From VRUE01 sp963704505 (lineage in GTDB: Bacteria; Actinomycetota; Thermoleophilia; Solirubrobacterales; 70-9), in assembly GCA_963704505.1 (NCBI GenBank), contig OY969912.1, forward strand, positions 1,736,001 through 1,800,000: a stretch of DNA of 64,000 nucleotides. Direction: 5' to 3'. The notes below the pieces were generated by a model that saw nothing but the letters and a program-made list of their open reading frames with translations, had not been told where the DNA came from and ran no database searches. How positions within the stretch are numbered: the first letter of the stretch is position 1; each line of letters starts with the position of its first letter. A program made the position numbers and the translations under genes. Below, one piece after another: positions 51,588-60,818 of this stretch.

Positions 51588-52997
51588 ATGCCCGAAGATC
51601 GCCTTCCAGCACAGAGCGAACCCGCGATCGAGGCCGCCTTGAGGAAGCTCGACGAGGAGGACCGCCAGGTCGTCCTCGGCGCCCTCGAACGCGCCGAGAA
51701 GACCGAGGCCGAACTTCGCTACCTCGCCGACCACGACTCGCTCACCGGCCTCCTCGACCGTCGCCGCTTTCGTGCCGAGCTCGACCAGCACGCCTCGTTC
51801 AGCGAGCGCTACGGGGGTCAGGGCGCCGTCCTGATCATCGATATCGACGGGCTCAAGGAGGTCAACGACACCTACGGCCACCACACAGGCGACATCCTGA
51901 TCCGGCAGATCGCGACAGTTCTGCGGGAGCGGGTCCGCGGCACCGACATCGTCGCCCGGCTCTCCGGCGACGAGTTCGCAGTGCTGATGCCGCAGACCGA
52001 CACCGAGGGCGCGATGCAGCTCGGCGAGGACCTTCGGGCCCAGATGGCGGAATCGACCCGGCCGGTCCAGGAGATGGGCCCGGTGACGATCAGCATCGGC
52101 GTCGCAATGTTCGGCGGCGAGCACCCCGGCGCCCCGGAGCGGATCCTGATCGCCGCCGACGGCGCCATGTACGAGGCGAAGACGGAGGGCCGCGACCGCG
52201 TCGTCCTGGCCCGGGCGCAGGGCGCGCCGGAGCGCTCGGCGCGTCGTCAGCAGACGACCTCGGCGAGGATCCGTGACGCGCTGACCCAGGACCGCCTCAG
52301 CCTTCACACGCAGCCGATCCGCGACCTCGCTTCGGGCGGCATCGAGCGCTACGAGCTGCTGCTCCGCATGACCTCGGAGGAGGGCGAGCTGCTGCCGGCG
52401 GCGTCCTTCATCGGCGCAGCGGAGCGCTCCGGGATGATCCAGGAGTTGGACCGCTGGGTCGTTGCCCGCGCGCTGGAGCTGCTCGGCCGACGCGAGCGGG
52501 AAGGCTCCCCGCTGAAGCTCCACGTCAACCTCTCGGGCGCCTCGATCACCGACTTCTCCGTGCTCGAGTTCATCGAGCGCCACCTCGACGAAGGCGACGC
52601 CGACCCCGCGAGCTGCACCTTCGAGATCACGGCGACGGCGAGGGTCAGCGACTACGCCAAGGCGGGCGGCTTCGCCGACCGCCTCTCCGAGTTCGGCTGT
52701 CAGGTCGCGATCGACGACTACGGCGGCGGCTTCGGCCCCTTCCACTACCTCAAACAGCTCCCGTTCGACCTGATCAAGATCGACGGGGCCTTCGTCCGTG
52801 ACATGCCGCGCTCCGACGCGGACCAGCTCACCGTCCAGGCGATCGTCCAGATCGCCCGCGGCCTGGGCAAGGCGACGATCGCCGAGTACGTCCAGGACGA
52901 CACCACCGCGGAGATGCTGCGTGAGTTCGGCGTCGACATGGCCCAGGGCTTCCACCTGGGCAGGCCGGTCGACATCGACGAGGCCCTGGCGGCCTAG
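51588..52997 (+). CDS. GGDEF-EAL protein, EAL domain probably impaired
   Basis: 469 aa from the ATG at 51588; no sensor domain or membrane helix, only a helical N-terminus of ~45 residues. The GGDEF domain has SGDEF at 126-130, and RGTD at 117-120 is the inhibitory I-site, so a feedback-controlled diguanylate cyclase is plausible. In the EAL domain Glu256 (ELL instead of EAL), Asn314, Glu346, Asp376-Asp377, Lys397 and Glu433 are kept, but EITE reads EITA (Ala349) and loop 6 DDFGTG reads DDYGGG. In RocR the matching Glu268 is needed for activity. The EAL half may only bind c-di-GMP. Confidence 0.9.
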   Translation: MPEDRLPAQSEPAIEAALRKLDEEDRQVVLGALERAEKTEAELRYLADHDSLTGLLDRRRFRAELDQHASFSERYGGQGAVLIIDIDGLKEVNDTYGHHTGDILIRQIATVLRERVRGTDIVARLSGDEFAVLMPQTDTEGAMQLGEDLRAQMAESTRPVQEMGPVTISIGVAMFGGEHPGAPERILIAADGAMYEAKTEGRDRVVLARAQGAPERSARRQQTTSARIRDALTQDRLSLHTQPIRDLASGGIERYELLLRMTSEEGELLPAASFIGAAERSGMIQELDRWVVARALELLGRREREGSPLKLHVNLSGASITDFSVLEFIERHLDEGDADPASCTFEITATARVSDYAKAGGFADRLSEFGCQVAIDDYGGGFGPFHYLKQLPFDLIKIDGAFVRDMPRSDADQLTVQAIVQIARGLGKATIAEYVQDDTTAEMLREFGVDMAQGFHLGRPVDIDEALAA

Positions 52998-53037
52998 GCG
53001 CCGCGGGTCCGAGTAGCCGCGGGGTGCGCGCTTCCGG

Positions 53038-54399
53038 CTAGGCGTCGAGGTCGGTGGCGAAGGCCTCGAAGGCGTCGAGGTAGCGCTGGATCTCCTCGTC
53101 GGAGTGGGCTATCGAGAGCGTCCACTCCTCCTCGGTCCCGGGGGTCATGAAGATGCCGTGATTCATGTGGTAGAGCCAGGCGAGCGCCGAGAGCTCGTCG
53201 TCGACCTTGGTCAGGTAGTCGCGGTACTCGTACATGCGCTCCGGCGAGAAGACGACGCATCCCTTGGCGCCCAAACCCTCGGTGTAGGCCGGCAGCCCGT
53301 GGGCGTCAATGATCGCCTGGCAGCCGTCGAGCAGTCGCTTGTTGGTCGTCTCGAAGGTCTCGTACACCTCGTCGGTGAGGACTTCGGTCAGGGTCGCCTC
53401 GGCCGCCGCCATCACCAGCGGATTGCCGTTGAAGGTCCCGTACTGCTTGACGGTGCCGTCGGCGACGACCGCGGCCAGCTCCTCGGTCATCCCGATCGCG
53501 CCGCCGGGGTAGCCGCCGCAGCTCGCCTTGGCCAGGGTGATCATGTCCGGGGTCACCCCGAAGCGGGCGGTCGCGCCGCCGGCGGAGATCGTGGCGCCGG
53601 TCTTCACCTCGTCGAAGATCAGCTTCACACCGTGCTCGGCGGTCAGCTCGCGGACGCGCTCGAGGTAGCCGTCCTTGGGCGGGATGATGTTGATGTTCAT
53701 CATCGCCGGCTCCATGATCAGCCCGGCGACCTGCTCGCCGATCTTCCCGAGCACGCTCTCGAGCGCGTCGGCGTCGTTGAAGGGGACCGCGCGGGTGAGC
53801 TCGGACAGGGCCTCGGGGACGCCGCCCCCATAGGGGACGCTGATCGGGTCGTCGCGGGCGCCGAGTGCCTCCAGCGGCGGGTAGACCGAGACCATCACCG
53901 AGTCGTGGTGGCCGTGGTAGGAGCCCTCGATCTTGAGCAGGATGTCGCGGCCGGTGGCGCCGCGGGCGAGGTGCACGGCGTCCATCGTCGCCTCGGTGCC
54001 GGAGTTGTTGAAGCGCCACTGGGGCAGGCCGAAGCGTCGGCTCAGCTCGGTGGCGACGGCGATCGAGCCGTCGGTCGGAGCGGCGAAGTGGGTGCCGTCG
54101 TCGATGCGGGCCTTGACCGCCTTGCCGACGGTCGGGTTGGCGTGGCCGATGCACATGACACCGAAACCGTTGTGAAAGTCGACGTATTCGTTTTCGTCGA
54201 CGTCCCAGACCCGGCTGCCGGCGCCGCGGGTGATGTAGATGGGCCAAGGGTCACGCTCCTGGAACGAGGAGGGGACGCCGTTCGGCATCACCTTGACCGC
54301 TCGCTCGAAGGTCCGCGCGGACTCGGCGGTGGCGTTCCGCAGCTTCTCCTGCTGGGCCTCGGTCAGGGCCGCGACGCGCTTGGGGTCGATCGAATCCAT
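53038..54399 (-). CDS. class III PLP aminotransferase, glutamate-1-semialdehyde aminomutase-like
   Basis: 453 aa from the ATG at 54399 (a GTG two codons upstream is possible). Order of motifs: VPSSFQERDPWPIYITRGAGSRVWDVDENEYVDFHNGFGVMCIGHANP, FNNSGTEATMDAVHLARGATGRDILLKIEGSYHGHHDS, IIPPKDGYLERVRELTAEHGVKLIFDEVKTG and the PLP lysine in TLAKASCGGYPGGAIGM, as in HemL. The GTEA and YHGHHD segments are HemL-like. Without other heme genes nearby, it may be a HemL paralogue acting on another amino compound. Convergent with the GGDEF-EAL gene. Confidence 0.87.
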   Translation of the reverse strand: MDSIDPKRVAALTEAQQEKLRNATAESARTFERAVKVMPNGVPSSFQERDPWPIYITRGAGSRVWDVDENEYVDFHNGFGVMCIGHANPTVGKAVKARIDDGTHFAAPTDGSIAVATELSRRFGLPQWRFNNSGTEATMDAVHLARGATGRDILLKIEGSYHGHHDSVMVSVYPPLEALGARDDPISVPYGGGVPEALSELTRAVPFNDADALESVLGKIGEQVAGLIMEPAMMNINIIPPKDGYLERVRELTAEHGVKLIFDEVKTGATISAGGATARFGVTPDMITLAKASCGGYPGGAIGMTEELAAVVADGTVKQYGTFNGNPLVMAAAEATLTEVLTDEVYETFETTNKRLLDGCQAIIDAHGLPAYTEGLGAKGCVVFSPERMYEYRDYLTKVDDELSALAWLYHMNHGIFMTPGTEEEWTLSIAHSDEEIQRYLDAFEAFATDLDA

Positions 54400-54438
54400 C
54401 CTCACCAGCGTAGCCGGGGTGCTCAGCCCCCGTCGTTG

Positions 54439-55074
54439 CTAGCCGATTTTGGCGAGCGTTCCTTTGACGACGACCCCGGGTTTGTCGCACGGTGGAACCG
54501 GGCCGCCTTCGTTCTTGGAGTCGACCGTAAGCGTGTAACCGAGGTCCGAGGTCACCGTGATGTTCCATTTGACCGTGAAGTTGGAGCCCACGCTCGTGAA
54601 CTGCTGTTCTCCGCCTGAAGTAAGGGTCGTCGCGGTGGTCGTCGCCGGTTGCGATGGGGAGATGTAGCCGAGAACGCAGTAGGCGCCGGTCGCGCCGGTC
54701 ATGATGCTCGCGCTTGACGCGTTTCCGCTGAGTTTGAGCGTGAAGCCGCTTCCTCCGACGTCGGTGTAGACCCCGTCGGCCGGTGGCCATGAGGCTCCCG
54801 GTGCGGCCGGCTGGGGGGCGGCGCCTTCGGTTTTCGGAGTTCCCTGCGGTGCCTTGCCCGTCGTCTTGCCCTTCGACTTGCAGCCCTTTTTCTTGGTGCT
54901 GGCGGCTGCCGAGGTCCTGCTCTTCGCTTTCCCCTTCTTCTTGCAGCCCTTCTTCTTGCCCTTCTTGGAGGCCTGCGCAGTCGGGCCGGTCCCCGAGGTG
55001 GCGACGGCTGTCGTGCCGGAGGCGACAATCATGGCCAGCAGGGCGAGAAGAGCAACGAGGGCACCGCGTTTCAC
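54439..55074 (-). CDS. secreted protein with a Lys/Cys-rich basic region
   Basis: 211 aa from a GTG at 55074, chosen because AAGGAG lies seven bases upstream and the signal peptide (KRGALVALLALLAMIVASGTTAVA) starts there. Next comes a basic low-complexity part, KKGKKKGCKKKGKAKSR and KKKGCKSKGK, with two Cys each flanked by lysines, then a Pro/Ala spacer and a beta-rich domain (GVYTDVGGSGFTLKLSGNASSASIM, FTVKWNITVTSDLGYTLTVDSKN, GVVVKGTLAKIG) of ~100 residues. No family recognised. Not clearly in an operon with neighbours. Confidence 0.75.
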   Translation of the reverse strand: MKRGALVALLALLAMIVASGTTAVATSGTGPTAQASKKGKKKGCKKKGKAKSRTSAAASTKKKGCKSKGKTTGKAPQGTPKTEGAAPQPAAPGASWPPADGVYTDVGGSGFTLKLSGNASSASIMTGATGAYCVLGYISPSQPATTTATTLTSGGEQQFTSVGSNFTVKWNITVTSDLGYTLTVDSKNEGGPVPPCDKPGVVVKGTLAKIG

Positions 55075-55151
55075 TGAGGTTCTCCTTGGTCGGGGATCGC
55101 GGCTCACCCTAAGCCAGGGCGGCACAGGGCACCACCCCGATTTTGGTCGTC

Positions 55152-56636
55152 TCAGCTGGGCTTTTGGTGGTTTTCGGGCGTGATGTTCGCGGTTTCACGT
55201 AGTTCCGCGCGCCGGATCTTGCCGCTGCTGGTCTTCGGCAGGGCCTCGGCGAACTCGACGATCCGCGGGTACTTGTAGGGGGCGGTCTGAGTTTTGACAT
55301 GGTCCTGGAGTTGGGCGGCCAGGGCCTCGGACCCGGTCTCGCCCTCCTGGAGGACGACGATCGCGCGGACCACCGCGCCGCGCTCGGGGTCGGGGGCGGA
55401 GACCGCCGCCGCCTCGGCGACCGCCGGGTGTGAGACCAGTGCCGACTCGACCTCGAAGGGGCCGATCCGATAGCCGGAGGAGAGGATCAGGTCGTCGTCG
55501 CGGCCCTCGAACCAGAGGTAGCCGTCCTCGTCCTCGCGGACCCGGTCCCCGGTCGGCCACCACTCGCCCTCGAAGGCCTCGCCGTCGAGGTAGCGGGCGA
55601 AGAAGGTGGGGGAGGAGTCCGCCCAGAGCTGCAGTTCCCCGTCGACGATCCGGGTGACCAGCCCGGGCAGCGGCCGGCCCATCGACCCGTCGCGCGAAGG
55701 GTCGTCCTCGTCGGGGCGGGCGCCGGCGATCGCGCCGGTCTCGGTCTGCCCATAGCCGTCGCCGATCGAGGCCCCGAGCCGTTCCCGGAAGAGGCGGATG
55801 ACCTCGGGCTCGATCGGCTCGCCGGCGGAGACAAGTCGGCGCAGGCCGGGGACCCGCTCGAGGTCTCCATGCGCGGCGAGCATCCGGTACTCGGTCGGTG
55901 CCTGGCAGAGCACGTTGACGCCGAGCTCCCCGCAGACACGTAGGCGCTCGGCCGGGTCGAAGCGGCCATCGTGGAGGACGGCGACCGCGCCGCCCAGCCA
56001 CGGCGCGATGAAGGCGTTGCGGGTGGACTTCGCCCAGCCCGGCGCCGCCGTGCACCAGGCCACCTCGCCGTCGCGGGCGCCGAACCAGTGCTCGGCCTGG
56101 AGGCGCTGCCCGGTCAGGTAGCGCTGCGGATAGACGACGCCGCGAGGCTCTCCGGTCGTCCCCGAGGTGAAGACGATCGCCACCGGGTCGGCGGCGGAGA
56201 GGTCCTCGACGGCGGCCGGTGTCTCCTGCGGGCGGTCCTCGTCGAAGACGGTCGCCAGCTCATCCATGTCCATATAGGGGACCCCGTCGGGCAGCTCGGC
56301 CAGGTAGCGCTGCTCGCCGACCGCAAGCTTCGGCGCTGCCGCGGCGACGCGGAGCTCCAGGTCCTTGCGCCGCAGCTGCGGATTGCAGGGCATCGCCACG
56401 GCGCCCATCCGCCAGCAGGCGAGGAGGGCCAGCACCCACTCGGCCCGGCTGCCGACCAGGGTCATGACGACATCGCCGCGGGAAACGCCGCGCGCGGCGA
56501 AGGCGCCCGAAAGCCCGGCGGAGCGGGCGAAGAGCTCACCGAAATGGTGCACGCTCACGTCCCCGTCGGCGCTCACCTCGATCAGCGCCGGCCTGGCGAA
56601 GGCAAAACGTTCCACCACTTCCTCAATGAAGTTCAC
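55152..56636 (-). CDS. AMP-binding acyl-CoA synthetase
   Basis: 494 aa, GTG start. ANL-superfamily enzyme: P-loop IVFTSGTTGEPRGVVYPQRYL, then VSAGEPIEPEVI, DGYGQTETGAI (A5), WWPTGDRVREDEDGYLWFEGRDDDLILSSGYRIGPFEVES (A7-A8) and PKTSSGKIRRAEL with the acyl-transfer Lys (A10). It activates a carboxylic acid as an acyl-adenylate and then a CoA thioester. Resembles medium-chain/acetyl-CoA synthetase (Acs/MACS) types. Follows (same strand) the RND exporter gene by 81 bases. Confidence 0.92.
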   Translation of the reverse strand: MNFIEEVVERFAFARPALIEVSADGDVSVHHFGELFARSAGLSGAFAARGVSRGDVVMTLVGSRAEWVLALLACWRMGAVAMPCNPQLRRKDLELRVAAAAPKLAVGEQRYLAELPDGVPYMDMDELATVFDEDRPQETPAAVEDLSAADPVAIVFTSGTTGEPRGVVYPQRYLTGQRLQAEHWFGARDGEVAWCTAAPGWAKSTRNAFIAPWLGGAVAVLHDGRFDPAERLRVCGELGVNVLCQAPTEYRMLAAHGDLERVPGLRRLVSAGEPIEPEVIRLFRERLGASIGDGYGQTETGAIAGARPDEDDPSRDGSMGRPLPGLVTRIVDGELQLWADSSPTFFARYLDGEAFEGEWWPTGDRVREDEDGYLWFEGRDDDLILSSGYRIGPFEVESALVSHPAVAEAAAVSAPDPERGAVVRAIVVLQEGETGSEALAAQLQDHVKTQTAPYKYPRIVEFAEALPKTSSGKIRRAELRETANITPENHQKPS

Positions 56637-56717
56637 GCCGCCAGTCTGCCACCCGCCAACCCCCCGACGGGCCGATCTCCGACGGTATGCGGCGGGAAGC
56701 GGCCCGTCGGCGGGTGT

Positions 56718-58850
56718 TTACGCCTCGGCGAAGCCGAGGCGCAGGAAGACGCGGCGCAGGGGGGCAGGGGCCCACCAGTTCCAGTCGCCGAGCAGGCGCA
56801 TCAACGCCGGGACGAGCAGCGCCCGCACCACGGTCGCATCGAGCAGCACGCCGACGGCCATGCCGAGTGCGATCTCTTTCATGAAGAAGACGGAGCTGAC
56901 GCCGAAGGCGAGGAAGACGACGGCGATCATCAGAGCCGCGGCTGTGATCACCCGGCCGGTCCTGGCGATGCCGACGGCGACCGCCTCTTCGTTGCTCTTG
57001 CCGAGGTCATGCTGCTCCTTGATCCGGGCCATGACCAGGACCGCGTAGTCGGTCGCGAGGCCGAAGATCACGGCGAAGAGAAAGACGAGGCTGGTCACCT
57101 CGATCGCCGCCGGACCCTGGTAGTCGAAGGGGGCGTCGAGCCAGCCCTCCTGGAAGGCGAGGACGAGGATCCCGAGGGTCGCGCCGAGGGTCATCGCGTT
57201 CATCAGCAGCGTCTTCAGGGGCAGGATGACCGAGCCGGTGAGGAGGAAGAGGAGGATCAGCGTCGTCGCGCAGATGATCGCCACCAGCAGCGGCAGGTGT
57301 TCGATCAGGCTCTGCTTCTGGTCGACGAACTCGGCGGTGTTACCGGAGACGAGCGTCCGCGTGACGGTAGGCGGCGCCAGGTCGCGGATCCGGCGCACGG
57401 TCGCCTGCGAGCCGCTCGAGAGGGCCGGTTCGGCGAGGCCGAAGTTGGCGTAGGCGACCTGTTCGGAGGCGCGCACGAACGGGGTGGCGCGGACGATCCC
57501 CGGAACGGCCGCGACGCGGCGGTCGAGTCCCGCCAGCGCCGCCGGCCCGGCGCGCCCGTCGACCGTGACCGTGACCGCCTCGATCACTTCGCGGCGGTAG
57601 TGGCCTTCGACGTATGAGTTCGCCTCGAAGGAGGGCTTCGTGTGGGGTACTGCTTCGGCGCTCGGGCCGGTGAGGGTGGTCCAGAGGAGCGGCGCAGCGG
57701 CGGCGAGGAGGAGGGCGGAGCTGGCCAGCGCGACGCCGACCGGATGGCGCATCACGCCACGCGCCAGCCGGTACCAGCCGCCCGACTCGTCCGAGACGGC
57801 GGGGCCCTTGCGGATCGAGAGAGCGTCGATGCCGGGCCCGAGAATCGCCAGCAGGGAGGGAACGACGAGGACGGCGATGATCGCCGAGAGGATCCCCACC
57901 GAGGCCCCGGCGACCGCTATCGAATAGAGGAAACGCTGCGGCAGGATGACCAGCGCCGCCATCGCGGCGGCGACGGTGAAGCCGGAGAAGAGCGCGGTGC
58001 GCCCGGCGGCGGTGACCGTCAGCCGGTGGGCGTCGCGGGCGTCGGCCCCGCTTGAGATCTCCTCGCGGTAGCGGGACACCATCAGGAGCGCGTAGTCGAC
58101 CGCGAGCCCGAGGCTGAGGCCGGTGGCAATGTTGAGGGCGAAGACCGAGGTGTCGACGAACATCGACATCACCCGGAGGACGAAGAGCGTGCCGACGATC
58201 GAGATCACCCCGATCAGCAGCGGGATCCCGGCGGCGACGACGCCGCGGAAGACGATCAGGAGCAGGAGTGCGAGCAGCGGGAAGGCGATCAGCTCGGCCA
58301 TCGTCAGGTCGGTTTTGGTCTGGTCGTTGACCTCGTTGAAGCTCGGGGCGAAGCCGCCCATGGCGACGTCCAGGCGGCTCTCGTCGACGGCAGACTGGGC
58401 GCCTTCGGCTGCGATGCCACCGGCGTTCTCGGAATCGGCGGTGGAGAGGTTGCCGATCACGACCAGGGAGCGCCCGTCGGCGGCGATCAGGTCTGGCGCG
58501 GCACGGCGGTCGCGCAGGGGGTTGACGACCCGGCCGATGTATTCGACCCCGGCCACCCGATGGCTCAGCCGGTCGACTTCGCGGCGGACGAACGGGCTGC
58601 CGGTGTCGAGCCGCCCGCCGTCCGGAGCGCGGACGACGAGGACGATCCCCGGGTTGGGGTCGTAGCCGAGGGCGTCGCTGAGCAGGCCCTTCGCCTGCTC
58701 GCTCTCGGAGGCGGGGTCGGTGAAGCCCGCGGCCTTGAGGTGGTGCTCGACATCGTGGCCGATCGCCACGGCGAGGACGAAGAAGACGCCGACCGCGGCG
58801 AGGACCAGCTTCGGGCGCTCCCAGGTCAGGTCGGCGAGGCGGTTCATCAT
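56718..58850 (-). CDS. MMPL/RND-family membrane exporter
   Basis: 710 aa. N-terminal helix (KLVLAAVGVFFVLAVAIGHDVE), outer domain, five helices with ATGLSLGLAVDYALLMVSRYREEI, a second outer domain and a second bundle with FLFAVIFGLATDYAVLVMARIKEQHD. The two DY motifs (DYALL, DYAVL) are the proton-relay sites of MmpL proteins. It is smaller than the exporter at 47032-49494 and only distantly alike. Start at 58850 or at the next ATG. It is divergent from an HxlR regulator whose operator candidate lies in the shared gap. Confidence 0.92.
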   Translation of the reverse strand: MMNRLADLTWERPKLVLAAVGVFFVLAVAIGHDVEHHLKAAGFTDPASESEQAKGLLSDALGYDPNPGIVLVVRAPDGGRLDTGSPFVRREVDRLSHRVAGVEYIGRVVNPLRDRRAAPDLIAADGRSLVVIGNLSTADSENAGGIAAEGAQSAVDESRLDVAMGGFAPSFNEVNDQTKTDLTMAELIAFPLLALLLLIVFRGVVAAGIPLLIGVISIVGTLFVLRVMSMFVDTSVFALNIATGLSLGLAVDYALLMVSRYREEISSGADARDAHRLTVTAAGRTALFSGFTVAAAMAALVILPQRFLYSIAVAGASVGILSAIIAVLVVPSLLAILGPGIDALSIRKGPAVSDESGGWYRLARGVMRHPVGVALASSALLLAAAAPLLWTTLTGPSAEAVPHTKPSFEANSYVEGHYRREVIEAVTVTVDGRAGPAALAGLDRRVAAVPGIVRATPFVRASEQVAYANFGLAEPALSSGSQATVRRIRDLAPPTVTRTLVSGNTAEFVDQKQSLIEHLPLLVAIICATTLILLFLLTGSVILPLKTLLMNAMTLGATLGILVLAFQEGWLDAPFDYQGPAAIEVTSLVFLFAVIFGLATDYAVLVMARIKEQHDLGKSNEEAVAVGIARTGRVITAAALMIAVVFLAFGVSSVFFMKEIALGMAVGVLLDATVVRALLVPALMRLLGDWNWWAPAPLRRVFLRLGFAEA

Positions 58851-58873
58851 TCGGGCCCGACGGTACCAGAAAT

Positions 58874-58915
58874 CAAAGCGACCGCTTTGGAAAACAAACC
58901 GACGGTTGCTAACAT
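58874..58915 (+). promoter_or_regulatory. HxlR promoter with overlapping palindromic operator
   Basis: -35 TTGGAA (58887-58892), 17-base spacer, -10 TAACAT (58910-58915); RNA would start at or near the ATG at 58922, so the message is probably leaderless. The palindrome CAAAGCG-AC-CGCTTTG (58874-58889) overlaps the -35, a good place for repression by HxlR, and lies between the two divergent genes. Confidence 0.65.
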
Positions 58916-58921
58916 CGCCGT

Positions 58922-59593
58922 ATGGGACGCCGCGAATACGGCCAGGTCTGCAGCCTCGCGCGGGCGCTCGACCAGATCGGAGAGCGCTGGTCGATGCTCA
59001 TCGTCCGCGAGCTCCTGCTCGGGCCGCTGCGCTTCTCCGAGCTTGCCCGCAACGTCGGTGGCGCCCCCACCGACGTGCTCACCAAGCGCCTCCGGGACTT
59101 CGAGGAGGCCGGCATCATCCGCCGCCGGGAGCTGCCTCCGCCCACCTCGGCGACCGTCTACGAGCTCACCGACCTCGGCCGCGAGCTCGAGCGCCCGATG
59201 CTCGAGATGGGCCGCTGGGGGCTGCACTTCCAGGACCCGGCCGAGATCCGCGACCTGGCGCCGACCTCACTTCCCAACGCGGTCAGGGTGATCATGCGCC
59301 CGCCCCTGGAGTTCAAGCTGACCCTCGGTCTGCGGAGCGGGGGAGACGACTACGCGCTGCGATTCGCCGATGGCTGGATCGAAGCGCGGCGCGCTTCGAT
59401 CGCCGACGCCGAGCTCGTCCTCACCGGAACGCCCTGGGAGATCCTCGGCACGGTGGTCGTCGGCGACGACGCCCCGGAGGGAGCTGAGGTCGAGGGCGAC
59501 CTCGAGGCGCTCGAGCAATTGCGGGCGATGGTCTCCCTTCCGGACGAACTCCGGGAGGGAGCCATGGCCGAGGCGGCCTCCCTGGCTACCTGA
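58922..59593 (+). CDS. HxlR-family winged-helix regulator with C-terminal SCP2-like domain
   Basis: 223 aa. Residues ~5-105: CSLARALDQIGERWSMLIVRELLLGPLRFSELARNVGGAPTDVLTKRLRDFEEAGIIRRRELPPPTSATVYELTDLGREL, the HxlR pattern (the Cys near the N-terminus is the redox-sensing one in HypR). The extra ~110-residue C-terminal part (PLEFKLTLGLRSGGDDYALRFADGWIEARRASIADAELVLTGTPWEILGTVVVGDD) resembles a sterol-carrier-like SCP2 fold and may bind a lipid ligand. It likely controls the divergent MMPL exporter. Its stop overlaps the end of the acyl-CoA dehydrogenase gene by 8 bases. Confidence 0.87.
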   Translation: MGRREYGQVCSLARALDQIGERWSMLIVRELLLGPLRFSELARNVGGAPTDVLTKRLRDFEEAGIIRRRELPPPTSATVYELTDLGRELERPMLEMGRWGLHFQDPAEIRDLAPTSLPNAVRVIMRPPLEFKLTLGLRSGGDDYALRFADGWIEARRASIADAELVLTGTPWEILGTVVVGDDAPEGAEVEGDLEALEQLRAMVSLPDELREGAMAEAASLAT

Positions 59594-60800
59594 GTTCGGA
59601 GGAGCTCTTGCCGAGCAGCTGGCGGGCCACGATCAGCAGCTGGATCTGCTGCGTGCCCTCGAAGATGTCGAGGATCTTGGCGTCACGGGCCCACTTCTCG
59701 AGCAGCTCGTTCTCGCCGTAGCCGACGCTTCCGCAGAGCTCGACGCAGCCGAGGGTGACGTCGACACAGGTCCGGCCGGCCTTCGCCTTCGCCATCGAGG
59801 CCTGGAGCGAGTTGGGCTTTCCGTTGTCGGCCATCCAGGCCGCCTGCAGGGTGAGCAGGTGGGAGGCCTCGTAGTCGGCCTCCATCTCGAGGAACCGCGC
59901 CGCCGCCGCGTGCTGGCTCATCGCCGGCACCGAGTAGTCGACCTCGACCCCGGCCTCGGAGAGCCGGCCGCGGGTCTCCTCGAGCGCCGCGCGGGTAACC
60001 CCGACCGCCATGCCGGCGACCAGAGGCCGGGTGTTGTCGAAGGTCTGCATCGCGCCGCCGAAGCCCTGTTTGGTGTCGACCTCGGGGCTGCCGAGCAGCG
60101 CCTCCTTCGGCACCCGGCAGTTCTGCAGGGTGAAGTTGGCGGTGTCCGAGGCGCGGATCCCGAGCTTGTGCTCGAGCCGGTCGAGCTTCAGTCCCGGGTT
60201 GTCCCGCTCGACGATGAACGACTTGATCGCCGCCCTGCCGACCTTGCGGTCGAGCGTCGCCCAGACCACGATCAGGTCGGCGCGGTCGCCCGAGGTGACG
60301 AAGATCTTCTCGCCGTTGAGGACGTACTCGTCGCCGCTGAGGTCGGCCGTGGTGCGGATCGCCGCCGAGTCCGAGCCGGCTTCCGGCTCGGTGATCGCCA
60401 TCGCCGCCCATTTGCCGCCGTAGCGCTCGAGCTGCTCCTCGGTCGCCACCGAGGCGATCGCCGAGTTGCCGAGGCCCTGGCGCGGCATCGTCAGCAGCAG
60501 GCCGACGTCTCCCCAGCAGAGCTCGATGATGCCGAGCACGGTCGAGAGATTGGTGCCGTTGCGGTTCTCGCCGCTGTCGTCGTCACTGGCCTCGCGCCGC
60601 ACGCCTGACGCGCCGGAGGCGCCGTGCTCGCTCGCCTCGTTCATGCCGTCGATCAGCGAGGCGAGCATGTCCAGCTCTTTGGGGTAGGAGTGCTCGGCCT
60701 CGTCGTACTTGCGGGAAATCGGCCGGAATACCTCGGTCGCGACCTGGTGGGCCTGGCCGACCAGCGGCTTGAACTTTTTCGGTGTCTCGAGATTGATCAT
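59586..60800 (-). CDS. acyl-CoA dehydrogenase
   Basis: 404 aa. FAD-binding middle domain WAAMAITEPEAGSDSAAIRTTA, then a beta domain with GEKIFVTSGDRADLIVVWA, and the C-terminal helical domain with VGVTRAALEETRGRL and ARDAKILDIFEGTQQIQLLIVARQLLG; the Glu in FEGTQQIQ is the catalytic base. It forms the double bond at C2-C3 of acyl-CoA. Middle residues ~60-90 (SEHGASGASGVRREASDDDSGENRNG) are a disordered insert not usual in the family. First half of a pair with the next gene (19 bases apart). Confidence 0.93.
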   Translation of the reverse strand: MINLETPKKFKPLVGQAHQVATEVFRPISRKYDEAEHSYPKELDMLASLIDGMNEASEHGASGASGVRREASDDDSGENRNGTNLSTVLGIIELCWGDVGLLLTMPRQGLGNSAIASVATEEQLERYGGKWAAMAITEPEAGSDSAAIRTTADLSGDEYVLNGEKIFVTSGDRADLIVVWATLDRKVGRAAIKSFIVERDNPGLKLDRLEHKLGIRASDTANFTLQNCRVPKEALLGSPEVDTKQGFGGAMQTFDNTRPLVAGMAVGVTRAALEETRGRLSEAGVEVDYSVPAMSQHAAAARFLEMEADYEASHLLTLQAAWMADNGKPNSLQASMAKAKAGRTCVDVTLGCVELCGSVGYGENELLEKWARDAKILDIFEGTQQIQLLIVARQLLGKSSSELR

Positions 60801-60818
60801 GTCTGCCTTTCGCTCGAA

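Noticed and set aside
53038..54399. Firm call as HemL for heme synthesis
   Set aside because: Motifs fit, but no heme gene is nearby and class III paralogues share these motifs.
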